DNA from: CAVQBJ01 sp963819075
GTDB taxonomy: Bacteria; Actinomycetota; Thermoleophilia; Solirubrobacterales; Solirubrobacteraceae
Length of the DNA stretch: 64,000 nt
Direction of reading: 5' to 3'
NCBI GenBank assembly: GCA_963819075.1
Contig: CAWFUP010000001.1
Location: 1,116,001-1,180,000 of the forward strand
Shown here: positions 7,780 to 16,205 of the stretch, in pieces
Position numbering within the stretch: the first letter of the stretch is position 1
Layout: each line of letters begins with the position of its first letter
Made by a program: the position numbers and the translations under genes
The notes under the pieces: model-generated
What the model was told of the DNA's origin: nothing
Databases searched by the model: none
Seen by the model: the letters and a program-made list of their open reading frames with translations, nothing else

Positions 7780-8768
7780 AGGCGCTGCTCCAGCAGGTGG
7801 GCGAGGTGCTCGATCTCCGTCGCGCCCGGCTCCTGGACAAAGAGGTGCGGCAGCGTCACCGGCGACGGCGTCAGCTGCCGTCGCAGACGGGCGATTTGCC
7901 GCCGCTGCGCCGTCGAACGCCGGTGCGCGTGACGCGCGGCGCGCAGGGCGGGGGCGGCGGGATCGTCGGGCGGTTTCGCGTCCTGCGCCTCGGCCAGGAG
8001 GGCGTCGTCGGCGGCGCTGAAGCGCCGCGGCTCGACGCCGTTGACGATCACGCGAGCGAGCTCGCGCCCGAGGCCCTCGGCGAGCGCATCGCGCAGCTCC
8101 AGGGTCTCGGTGATCGCCGCCTCGCTCGGGTCGGTCACCGCGACGATCGCGCTGCGCGTCGGATCGTCGATCATGGCGGCGATGATGCGGGCCTGGCGCG
8201 CGATCGGGCCAACGCTGGCGGCCGCCGCGAACGTGCGCGGCGCCTGCAGGAGCGCGACGCCGTGTCCGGTGGCGTGAGCATCGACGATCACGAGGTCATA
8301 GGGCTCGGAACCCGGGGTGCGTCGGGTCGGCTGTGCGAGCTCCCAGACCTTGCCCATGGCCAGGAGCTCCGAGAGCCCGGGCGTGGCGGCCGCGAGATAC
8401 CCGAACGTGCGGCTGGAGGCAAGCCGCTCGGCGAGCGATCGCACCGGGAGCTGGTCGATGAGGTACTCCTCCATGGCGAGCTCGGGGTCGACCGAGATGA
8501 CGTGCAGGCCGCCGGTACCCGCCCCCGGGAAGGGGAGCTCGACCTCGGCGAACACCGAGCCGGATGCGGCTGTGGCGCCGTTGCCATCGGTCGATCCGAG
8601 CACGCGGCTGACGTCATCTCGGCGGGCGAGCTCGGCGACGATCGTGCGACGCCCGCGCCGGGCGGCGAGGACGCCGAGCGCGGCCGAGACCGTCGACTTG
8701 CCGACGCCACCCTTGCCCGTGACGAACACGAGGCGACGGTCGAGCGGGAACGGGAGCGGCTCGGTCAC
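7776..8768 (-). CDS. ArsA/Get3-like ATPase, first gene of the pair
   Basis: The 330-residue partner has P-loop GKGGVGKS at residues 18-25, VISVDPELAMEEYL as the Get3-type Asp switch, and DLVIVDAHATGHGVALL where Walker B is expected. In the last motif Asp-Ala-His replaces the usual Asp-Thr-Pro/Ala-Pro, as in Rv3679-like proteins. It ends with RQLTPSPVTLPHLFVQE, typical of this subfamily. GTG 8768 (VTEPLPFP) is chosen; the same frame is open upstream and an ATG at 8876 is possible, but that would leave only 18 bases to the divergent parA. The two ATPases probably form one heteromeric complex. Confidence 0.87.
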   Translation of the reverse strand: MTEPLPFPLDRRLVFVTGKGGVGKSTVSAALGVLAARRGRRTIVAELARRDDVSRVLGSTDGNGATAASGSVFAEVELPFPGAGTGGLHVISVDPELAMEEYLIDQLPVRSLAERLASSRTFGYLAAATPGLSELLAMGKVWELAQPTRRTPGSEPYDLVIVDAHATGHGVALLQAPRTFAAAASVGPIARQARIIAAMIDDPTRSAIVAVTDPSEAAITETLELRDALAEGLGRELARVIVNGVEPRRFSAADDALLAEAQDAKPPDDPAAPALRAARHAHRRSTAQRRQIARLRRQLTPSPVTLPHLFVQEPGATEIEHLAHLLEQRL

Positions 8769-8894
8769 CGCGCCAGCTTCGCAGGCGAGCGGTCTGCTCG
8801 CCGGGGTGAGCCACGGGCGAGCAGGAATCCCTGATGCGCATGCGAATACCGACCCCGTACGGCTATTGCTGTCCATCGACCATCGGAGCCTGCC

Positions 8895-9662
8895 GTGGAA
8901 GCCAGCGCCAAGGTCATCGCCTTCGCAAACCAGAAGGGCGGTGTGGCCAAGACGACGACGACGCTCAATCTCGCCGCCGCGTTTGCGGAGGAGGGCCATC
9001 GCGTGCTGTGCGTCGACATGGACCCCCAGGGCAACCTCACGATGTCCCAGGGCATCGACCCGGACACGCTCGAGAAGTCGATGTACGACGTGCTCGTGCA
9101 CAAGACCTCGATCCGTGAGGTGATCCGCCGCCGCGAGATCGACATCGCCTGCGCGTCGATCGACCTGGCCGGCGCCGAGATCGCGATGTCGACGATGATC
9201 GGCCGCGAGCGCGCGCTGCAGAAGGCCTTCGAGCCGATCCTCGGCGACTACGACTTCATCTGCATCGACACGCCGCCGAGCCTCGGTCTGCTGACCATCA
9301 ACGCCCTCACCGCGGCAGACAAAGTGATCGTCCCCGTGCAATGCGAGTATCTGTCGATGCGCGGGCTCATCCAGCTGCAGAACACGCTGGCGATGATTCG
9401 GGAAAACCTCAACCCGGACGTCGACATCGAGGGTATCCTCCCGACCCTGGTGGACTCGCGCACGATCCACGCCAAGGAGGCGATCGAGATCCTCGAGGAG
9501 AACTTCGGCGACCGCGTGTTCGCGTCACGCATCCGCAAGACGGTCCGCTTCGCCGAGGCGCCCGTGAAGGGCATGTCGGTGCTCAAGTACGAGCCGGATG
9601 GGATGGCGGCTCAGTCCTATCGCCAGTTGGCGCAGGAGGTTCTGGCTCATGGCACAAAATAA
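8895..9662 (+). CDS. parA: ParA-family chromosome-partitioning/cell-division ATPase
   Basis: The 255-residue protein has the ParA deviant Walker A KGGVAKTT (residues 14-21), the A' box VDMDPQGNLT, and Walker B DFICIDTPPSLGLLTINAL. It has no N-terminal helix-turn-helix, so it is the Soj/ParA type that binds DNA non-specifically as an ATP dimer. The start is GTG at 8895. No parB or oriC genes flank it. Instead its last 14 bases overlap an ftsZ gene, so it may position the division ring, like MinD or PomZ, rather than or in addition to segregating the chromosome. That role is inference. Confidence 0.9.
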   Translation: MEASAKVIAFANQKGGVAKTTTTLNLAAAFAEEGHRVLCVDMDPQGNLTMSQGIDPDTLEKSMYDVLVHKTSIREVIRRREIDIACASIDLAGAEIAMSTMIGRERALQKAFEPILGDYDFICIDTPPSLGLLTINALTAADKVIVPVQCEYLSMRGLIQLQNTLAMIRENLNPDVDIEGILPTLVDSRTIHAKEAIEILEENFGDRVFASRIRKTVRFAEAPVKGMSVLKYEPDGMAAQSYRQLAQEVLAHGTK

Positions 9663-11127
9663 GCGGGCGAGCATGCGTGAGGGGCCGCTCGCGGCGCTGT
9701 TCCGGAAGACCGAGGAACTCGACGCGGACGCCGCCGAGCCGCGCGAGCCGACCCCGCCGCCGGTGCATCCGCGTGAGAGCGGCGTGCCCCATCCGGGCCT
9801 GGCCTCCGCGACGACGCCCGAGCCACCGGTCGAGCCCCTTCGCGAGGCGTACGCCACGCCGGGTGTGCCGACTCCGCAGGAGCGCCTGCGCCACGCCTTC
9901 TCCTCGGAGATTCCCGACAACGTGATGGAGCCTCCGCCGACGTCGCCGGCCCCGATCCTCGAGTCGCCGCCGGTGATCGTCCACAGCGAGGACGTGTACG
10001 CACGGTCCGAGCCGCGAGCGGCGTTCGGCGCGGCGACGCCCGTCGTGCAGCCGGTCATCCGCGTGGTGGGCGTCGGCGGTGCGGGCGTGAACGCCGTCAA
10101 CCGCATGGTCGAGGCCGAGGTCGCCGGCGTCGAGTTCATGGCCATCAACACCGATCTGCAGTCGTTGCAGCAGTCGACGGCCGACGTGACCCTGCACATC
10201 GGACAGCAGGTGACCCGCGGGCTCGGCTCGGGTGCCGACGCGAACCTCGGCCGCCAGGCGGCGATGGACGAGTCCGACAAGATCAAGGCCCTCCTGAAGG
10301 GCTCGGACATGATCTTCATCACGGCGGGTGCCGGTGGCGGCACGGGGACCGGCGCGGCGCCGATCGTCGCGCGGATCGCCCGGGAGGTCGGCGCGTTGAC
10401 CGTGGCCATCGTGACCAAGCCGTTCGGGTTCGAGGGATCGCGGCGCAGCGAGCAGGCCGAGCTCGGCATCGACGCGCTCCGCGACGAGGTCGACACGCTG
10501 ATCGTGGTGCCGAACAACCGGCTGCTGTCGGTGCTCGACAAGCACACCTCGATGGTCGACGCCTTCCGTGTGGCCGACGACGTGCTGCGCCAGGGCGTGC
10601 AGGGCGTCTCGGACCTGGTCACGCTGCCCGGGCTCATCAACCTCGACTTTGCCGACGTGCGCACGATCATGTCCGAGGCCGGCACGGCGCTGCTCGGCAT
10701 CGGCATGGGCACCGGGGAACACCGTGCCACCGAGGCGGCGGCTCAGGCCGTCGCGTCGCCGCTGCTGGAGACCTCGATGGAGGGCGCGCACTCGATCCTG
10801 CTCTCGATCACCGGTGGCCGAGATCTCTCGTTGTGGGAGGTCAACGAGGCCGCGAAGGCGGTGTCGGAGGCGGCCCACCCCGACGCGAACATCATCTTCG
10901 GAGCGATGGTCGACGAGAAGCTCGACGATCAGGTGTGGGTGACCGTCGTCGCCACCGGCTACGGGGATCGCCCGACGCCGGCCGCGACGCGCTCGGCCCT
11001 GCGCGAGCCGATCGGCGAGCCGCGGGTCCAGCGGACGAGCCGGGCCAGCAGCGCGCGTCGCGAGGAGCCGCGCAGCCGCCTCGGCGTCGGCGACCTCGAC
11101 GTGCCCGAGTTCCTGCCGCGCGTCTGA
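9649..11127 (+). CDS. ftsZ: FtsZ cell-division tubulin with long N-terminal extension
   Basis: The 492-residue protein has an unusual N-terminal arm of about 135 residues rich in Pro, Glu and Arg. The complete FtsZ GTPase follows: VVGVGGAGVNAVNRM, INTDLQSL, the tubulin signature GAGGGTGTGAAP (about 227-238), KPFGFEGSRR and the T7 region NLDFADVRTIM. A variable linker ends in LDVPEFLPRV, the conserved C-terminal peptide that binds FtsA, SepF or ZipA-type partners. AGGAGG lies 8 bases before ATG 9649. The start is inside parA, so the two are co-translated. Most actinobacteria carry ftsZ in the dcw cluster; none of those genes is nearby. Canonical FtsZ is about 380-400 residues. Confidence 0.93.
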   Translation: MAQNKRASMREGPLAALFRKTEELDADAAEPREPTPPPVHPRESGVPHPGLASATTPEPPVEPLREAYATPGVPTPQERLRHAFSSEIPDNVMEPPPTSPAPILESPPVIVHSEDVYARSEPRAAFGAATPVVQPVIRVVGVGGAGVNAVNRMVEAEVAGVEFMAINTDLQSLQQSTADVTLHIGQQVTRGLGSGADANLGRQAAMDESDKIKALLKGSDMIFITAGAGGGTGTGAAPIVARIAREVGALTVAIVTKPFGFEGSRRSEQAELGIDALRDEVDTLIVVPNNRLLSVLDKHTSMVDAFRVADDVLRQGVQGVSDLVTLPGLINLDFADVRTIMSEAGTALLGIGMGTGEHRATEAAAQAVASPLLETSMEGAHSILLSITGGRDLSLWEVNEAAKAVSEAAHPDANIIFGAMVDEKLDDQVWVTVVATGYGDRPTPAATRSALREPIGEPRVQRTSRASSARREEPRSRLGVGDLDVPEFLPRV

Positions 11128-11135
11128 CTGCGGAG

Positions 11136-11175
11136 GCCGCCGCCCCGGTGGGCGTCACCGGTCGGGGGCGGCGCC
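11136..11175. terminator. Convergent hairpin between ftsZ and the GH13 gene
   Basis: GCCGCCCC (11139-11146) pairs with GGGGCGGC (11165-11172), enclosing a nested CCGGTG/CACCGG stem. There is no T-run. It overlaps the 3' end of the leftward gene and could stop transcription from both sides. Confidence 0.5.
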
Positions 11176-12650
11176 GGCGCCGGCGAAGGCGAGGAAGTGC
11201 GCCGCCCAGGGTTCGAGCGCGACGTACAGGCCGGCGCTGGCCAGCTCGTCGCCGTCGCGCTCGAAGCGCTGTCCGCTCAGGCGGTCGGTGAGCTCCCAGA
11301 CCTGTCCGCCGACATCCGCCCAAGGTGGATGCACGCGCCCCTGGGCGGGAGCGGAGGCGAGATTGACCGCCACGAGGTGGCGGGCGGCGGGGGTCGACCA
11401 GCACCAGGCGACGACCTGGCGATGTGAGTCGTTGTCGGGCCACCCGTCGACCTCGCACAGGCGCCAGTCTCCCTCGCGCAGTCCCGAGTCGGACACCGAG
11501 CGCAGCAGCCGCTCGTAGAAGGCGCGCAGGTCGGCGTCGACCGGCTCGTCGGGCGCGCGGGCGAGGAACACCGGGACACGCGTGCGGCAGCCCTCCAGCT
11601 GGCCGTCGTGGTAAAGCCGGGCACCCTGGAGCGTGGACATCGTCACGGCTGCGGCCCGCGCCTGCGCGGCCCCGAACGTGGAGGCCGCGCGTGGCTCGTC
11701 GTGGTTCTCGATGAAGCGGATCAGCCGGTCCTGGTAGGCGGAGTCGGCCTGCAGGTGCCCGCGCACCGACTCGGCTCCATCGTGAACGAGCCGATCGTAG
11801 AGGCGCTTGTCGTAGCACAGGTCGAAGCCCTGCTGCTGGAGCGTCCATTCCATGTCCCAGTACGCCTCGGCGATGAAGAGCAGGTCCGGACGGGCCTCGT
11901 TCACGCGACCGATCACCGTCGGCCAGTAGTCGGCCTCGGGGGCCGGCCCGACGCGCTCGCCCCAGGTGCGCGCGAACACCTCGTTGGTCATCAGCATCGC
12001 CATGTCGCAGCGCACGCCGTCGCAGCCGTCGCCGATCGCGGTCAGCGTCTCGACGACCGCGTCGCGAAGCGCGTGGGAGAAGGCGTTGAGCTGCACGACG
12101 TCCGGCCACGGGGGGAAGTAGGGGTCACGCCCCTTGGCGAGGATTCCGCCGGCGGTGCGGATGAAGGCCTCCGGATGGCGCGGAGAGCTCCTCGTCGGAG
12201 CCGGCGAGCAGGCACTGCGGGCGCTCTGTGACCCAGGGGTGGTCGGGCGCCACGTGGTTGGGGACGTAGTCGAGGATCAGCCCCAGGCCGCGGTGCGCGA
12301 GCTGCTCGCGGGCGGCAGCGAGCCCATCCGGTCCGCCGAAGCGCTCGTCGACGACGTAGTCGCGCACGCAGTACGGCGAGCCGATCACGTCCTCGGGCTG
12401 CAGGTCGGGCAGCGCGGCACCGGTTGCCGGCGTCCAGCTCGGGATTCGCCAAGGCGATGCGCAGGCCCTCGGGGCTGCGCTGCCAGACACCCATCAGCCA
12501 CACCGCGTCGGCCGGGAGAGCGGCCAACGCGTCCCACTCGGCGCCGGGGACCTCGCTCAGCTGCAGCGGCCGTCCACGTCTGGAGCCGATCCGCTGCAGC
12601 CAGACCGCCGTGTTGATCTCATACACCGTCGGTCGGGCGGGCAGGCGCAC
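11155..12650 (-). pseudogene. GH13 alpha-amylase-family protein interrupted by two frameshifts
   Basis: Three consecutive reading frames together spell one GH13 enzyme. The first runs from GTG 12650 (VRLPARPTVYEINTAVWLQR) to about 12425. The second, about 12425 to 12185, reads LPDLQPEDVIGSPYCVRDYV and GLILDYVPNHVAPDHPWV. The third, about 12185 to the stop at 11155, reads KGRDPYFPPWPDVVQLNAF, nucleophile region CDGVRCDMAML, acid/base region LLFIAEAYWDMEW and FIENHDEPR. All catalytic regions survive. The two shifts lie near 12415-12430 and 12178-12190. Either the gene is decaying or the assembly has two one-base errors. It follows the GH63 gene by 10 bases and ends the leftward glucan operon. 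Confidence 0.8.
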
Positions 12651-12660
12651 GCCGAACGCG

Positions 12661-15375
12661 TCAGTCGACGAGCTCCACGGCAGCGTCCGCCTGCCCATGC
12701 AGGGCGCCGCCGAGCATGAACAGCACCGCCACGATCCCCGTCCAACCGGTCTGATGGCTGGCGCCGATGCCGGCGCCGTTGTCGCCGTGGAAGTACTCGT
12801 GGAACAGCAGCAGGTCGTGCCAGTGCGGATCGGTCTGGAACTTCTCGATCCCGCCGAACACCGGCCGTCGCCCGTTCTCATCCTCGGTGAATGTGCTGGC
12901 CAGCCGCGTGGCGATCTCGGTCGCAACCTCGAGCAAGGTCATCTCCCGCCCCGAGCCGGTCGGACACTCGACCTTGAGCCGGTCGCCGTAGAAGCGGTGC
13001 AGCTGGACCAGCCCGCGCAGGATGACCAGGTTCATCGGGAACCAGACCGGCCCGCGCCAGTTGGAGTTGCCGCCGAACATGCCGGTGTCCGACTCGGCCG
13101 GGAGGTAGCGGACGACGTACTCCTGGCCGGCCCAGTCGAAGACACACGGCTGCTCGAGATGGCGGCGGGAGATCGCCCGAATCCCGTGTGCGCCGAGGAA
13201 CTCGTCCTCGTCGAGCATCACCGTGAGGATCCGCCGCAACCGGCCCTCGTCCACGAGCGACGCCAGCCGCCGCCCCTCGGGACTGCGGTCGAGCGAATGC
13301 GCCAGCGCCGGCACCTCGTCGGAGAAGTCGTCGATGAAACGCAGCAGTCGCTGCTCGATCGTCGGGTACCGCTCCAGCAGCTCGCCCTCGAACACGGTGG
13401 CCGCGCAGAGTGGCAGCAGGCCGACGAGCGACCTCACCCTCAGCTGAACCGTGGTGCCGTCCGGCTGGCGCATGACGTCGTAATAGAAGCCGTCCTCCTC
13501 GTCCCACAGCACAGTGTCGCCATCGGGCGGATCCATGGCGATGGAGATCCACTCGAAGTGGGTGGCGAACTTCAGGGCCATGTCGGCATAGGCGGGATCC
13601 CGCTTGGCCAGCTCGGCGGCGATCTGGAGCATCCACTGGCAGTACAGGGCCATCCAGGCGGTCCCGTCGGCCTGCTCGAGCGTGCCGCCGCCGGGCAGGG
13701 GCGCCGAGCGGTCGAAGATGCCGATGTTGTCGAGCCCGAGGAAGCCGCCCTGGAACAGGTTGCGGTCGTCGGGGTCCTTGCGGTTGACCCACCAGGTGAA
13801 GTTGGTCAGCAGGCGATCGAACACGCGGGCGAGGAACTGGTGGTCGCCCTCACCCCGGATCTCGGCCTCGCGCTCGTAGACGTTCAGCGCGGCCCAGGCG
13901 GTCACCGGTGGGTTGACGTCGCTGAAGTTCCACTCGTAGGCGGGGAGCTGACCATTGGGATGCTGGTAGCGGGTGTCGAGGAGCAGCTCGACCTGCTCCT
14001 TGGCGAAGTCGACGTCCACGAGCGCCAGCGGCGCGCAATGGAAGGCGAGGTCCCAGGCGGCGAACCACGGGTACTCCCACTTGTCCGGCATCGAGATCAC
14101 GTCGCCCGCGACCATGTGAAACCAGGGCACGTTGCGCACCGAGCTCGCGGGGGCGTTCGGGTCCCAGGGACTGACCCCGTGCTCACGCAGCCAGCGGTGA
14201 ACGTCGTACTCGTAGTACTGCTTGCCCCACAGCAGCCCGGCCAGCGCCTGACGCATCACCATCGCGCCGTCCGGGCGCAGCGTGTCGGGGATGACGGTGG
14301 CGTAGAACTGGTCGGCCTCCTTGCGGCGAGCGGCGAGGATGCGCTGGAAGCTCGAGCCGAGCGGCTTTCCCTTCGCCGACGAGCCGGCCTTCGCGGTTGA
14401 GCACGCGCTCAGCCGCACGCGGATCGACTCGCTCTCACCGGGGGCGATCTCGAGCACATGATGCGCCGCCACCTTGGTGCCGGTGCGTGCCGGATTGACC
14501 GCGTCGGCGGCGCCGTTCACCACGAAGTCGTTGATCGCGTCCTTGACGTAGGGCGAGCCGTTGGGCACGCCGAACAGGCGCTGGTTGTTCGTCTCGTTCT
14601 CGCAGAACAGCAGCTCGGCCGACGCGTCGGCGCGCAGCAGCCAGTCGCCGAGGTCGGGGTGAGACGCCTCGGCCGTGGCGATGCCAGGGCTGGCCTCGGC
14701 GGCGGTGAGCGTCGGCTTGACGACCTCGTCGCCCCACGACCACGTGTTACGAAACCACAGCGTGGGGAGCAGATGGAGGGTTGCCGCGTCGGGGCCCCGG
14801 TTGTGCGCCGTCACCAGCATGAGAAGGTCGTCGTGCTCGCCCTTGGCGTACTCGACGATCACGTCGAAGTAGCGGTCCTGGTCGAAGATGCCCGTGTCGA
14901 GCAGCTCGTACTCCATGTCCTGCTTGCCGCGCCGGGCGTTGGTGGACACGAGGTCCTCGTAGGGGAAGGCGCCCTGGGGGTACTTGTACTGGCACCTCAT
15001 GTAGGAGTGCGTCGGGGTGTTATCGAGGTAGAACCAATACTCCTTGACGTCCTCGCCGTGGTTGCCCTGCCCGTTGGTGAGGCCGAACATGCGCTCCTTG
15101 AGGATCGGGTCGACGCCGTTCCACAGCGTCAGCGCCAGGCACAGCCGCTGGCGCTCGTCCGAGATCCCGGCGATGCCATCCTCGCCCCACCGATACGCGC
15201 GCGAGCGAGCCTGGTCGTGGGGGAAGTAGTCCCAGGCGTCTCCGCCGGCGCTGTAGTCCTCGCGCACCGTGCCCCACTGACGCTCGCTCAGGTAGGGGCC
15301 CCAGGCCTTCCAGGGCACCTCGCCGGTGCGGGCCTCCTCCAGCCGCTTGTGCTCGGGAGTCTGCGCCGCCGCCAT
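12661..15375 (-). CDS. GH63-like (MGH1-type) glucosidase
   Basis: The 904-residue protein resembles the large bacterial branch of glycoside hydrolase family 63, inverting alpha-glucosidases with an (alpha/alpha)6 barrel. Visible marks are WGPYLSERQWGTVREDYS at the N-terminus, EYPWFAAWDLAFHCAPLAL and YEWNFSDVNPPVTAWA in the barrel entrance, and ESDTGMFGGNSNWRGPVWFP near the end. No signal peptide is seen, so it acts in the cytoplasm. It lies in the leftward operon with glycogen phosphorylase and MalQ, suggesting a role in trimming alpha-glucans or glucosides. The upstream gap has AATACT about 7 bases before the ATG, a possible leaderless -10. The natural substrate of this large branch is not known to me. 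Confidence 0.85.
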   Translation of the reverse strand: MAAAQTPEHKRLEEARTGEVPWKAWGPYLSERQWGTVREDYSAGGDAWDYFPHDQARSRAYRWGEDGIAGISDERQRLCLALTLWNGVDPILKERMFGLTNGQGNHGEDVKEYWFYLDNTPTHSYMRCQYKYPQGAFPYEDLVSTNARRGKQDMEYELLDTGIFDQDRYFDVIVEYAKGEHDDLLMLVTAHNRGPDAATLHLLPTLWFRNTWSWGDEVVKPTLTAAEASPGIATAEASHPDLGDWLLRADASAELLFCENETNNQRLFGVPNGSPYVKDAINDFVVNGAADAVNPARTGTKVAAHHVLEIAPGESESIRVRLSACSTAKAGSSAKGKPLGSSFQRILAARRKEADQFYATVIPDTLRPDGAMVMRQALAGLLWGKQYYEYDVHRWLREHGVSPWDPNAPASSVRNVPWFHMVAGDVISMPDKWEYPWFAAWDLAFHCAPLALVDVDFAKEQVELLLDTRYQHPNGQLPAYEWNFSDVNPPVTAWAALNVYEREAEIRGEGDHQFLARVFDRLLTNFTWWVNRKDPDDRNLFQGGFLGLDNIGIFDRSAPLPGGGTLEQADGTAWMALYCQWMLQIAAELAKRDPAYADMALKFATHFEWISIAMDPPDGDTVLWDEEDGFYYDVMRQPDGTTVQLRVRSLVGLLPLCAATVFEGELLERYPTIEQRLLRFIDDFSDEVPALAHSLDRSPEGRRLASLVDEGRLRRILTVMLDEDEFLGAHGIRAISRRHLEQPCVFDWAGQEYVVRYLPAESDTGMFGGNSNWRGPVWFPMNLVILRGLVQLHRFYGDRLKVECPTGSGREMTLLEVATEIATRLASTFTEDENGRRPVFGGIEKFQTDPHWHDLLLFHEYFHGDNGAGIGASHQTGWTGIVAVLFMLGGALHGQADAAVELVD

Positions 15376-15449
15376 GGCGGCGAGTATTCACCCGATACGG
15401 CGAACGCACAAGGCGGTTCTCTACACCGTCACATGGCGGCTGGCATGTG

Positions 15450-16205
15450 TCATCGGCGCCACCTCGTTTCCGAGCTGCGAATGCGCGCACCGGCACCACG
15501 CGCGATGCGCCGGCCGGCGGCCTCGCGCAGGCGGCGGCGCCCGTCGCGCAGCACGGAGGGCACCTGCCCCGTCAGCGCGTAGCGCGTCAGCGCGCGTCGC
15601 GTGAGCGGCAACCCGGCCAAGGTCGACGGCCACGCGGCGATGGTCGCGCCGTCGGCGGCAACGGCCTGTGCGGCGCGCCCGGCCAGATCGACCTGTCCGA
15701 GGGCGGTGAGGTGGACGGCGTCCGGGAGCACATAGCGCCAGCCCCGCGCGTCCTCGTTCGCCACGAGCGTGGCGCCGTGCGCGGCGGCGACGCGTCCGAT
15801 GGCCGCGTTGGCCAACGCCACCGGCTCGCCCGCGCGCGGCCGACCGAGATCAGTGGGCACGAGGACGAGGCACAGGCGCTCGGCGACGGCCGCCATAGCC
15901 TGTGCGATCTCGCTCAGGCAGCGCTCGTAGGCGGCGGCGTCGAAGCGCGGTCCCCGGGCATCGTTGGCGCCGATGTAAAGGCAGGCGAGCTCGTAGGGTC
16001 CCCGCAGTCGCGGGACCTGGACGGTGCGCACGTCCGCGCAGACCGCACCGTTGACGGCAAAGTTGCTGTAGGGCAGTTCGAGCGCCGCGGCCAGCCACAG
16101 CGCCCATGACCGGCACGGCAGCCCGGGCATCGCCTGGCCATCGGCGACCGTGATGCTGTCTCCGAGCGCCGCGAGCCCCCGCCCCACATGGCCAGGCGAG
16201 CTCAC
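15450..16205 (-). CDS. SGNH/GDSL-fold esterase or acyltransferase
   Basis: The 251-residue protein has SGNH blocks in order: ALGDSITVADG (block I, Ser17), FAVNGAV (block II region), YIGANDARG (block III) and LPDAVHLTALG (block V Asp/His). Such proteins hydrolyse or transfer ester-linked acyl groups. There is no signal peptide. The GTG start at 16205 overlaps the malQ stop as GTGA, so it is translationally coupled to glucan metabolism. In mycobacteria the SGNH-fold protein OctT acylates precursors of methylglucose lipopolysaccharide. A comparable role acylating or deacylating a glucan here is speculation. Confidence 0.82.
   Translation of the reverse strand: MSSPGHVGRGLAALGDSITVADGQAMPGLPCRSWALWLAAALELPYSNFAVNGAVCADVRTVQVPRLRGPYELACLYIGANDARGPRFDAAAYERCLSEIAQAMAAVAERLCLVLVPTDLGRPRAGEPVALANAAIGRVAAAHGATLVANEDARGWRYVLPDAVHLTALGQVDLAGRAAQAVAADGATIAAWPSTLAGLPLTRRALTRYALTGQVPSVLRDGRRRLREAAGRRIARGAGARIRSSETRWRR

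Noticed and set aside
6634..8768. Arsenite efflux pump ATPases
   Set aside because: There is no arsB, arsR or arsenate reductase gene nearby, and the pair matches the Rv3679/Rv3680 type.
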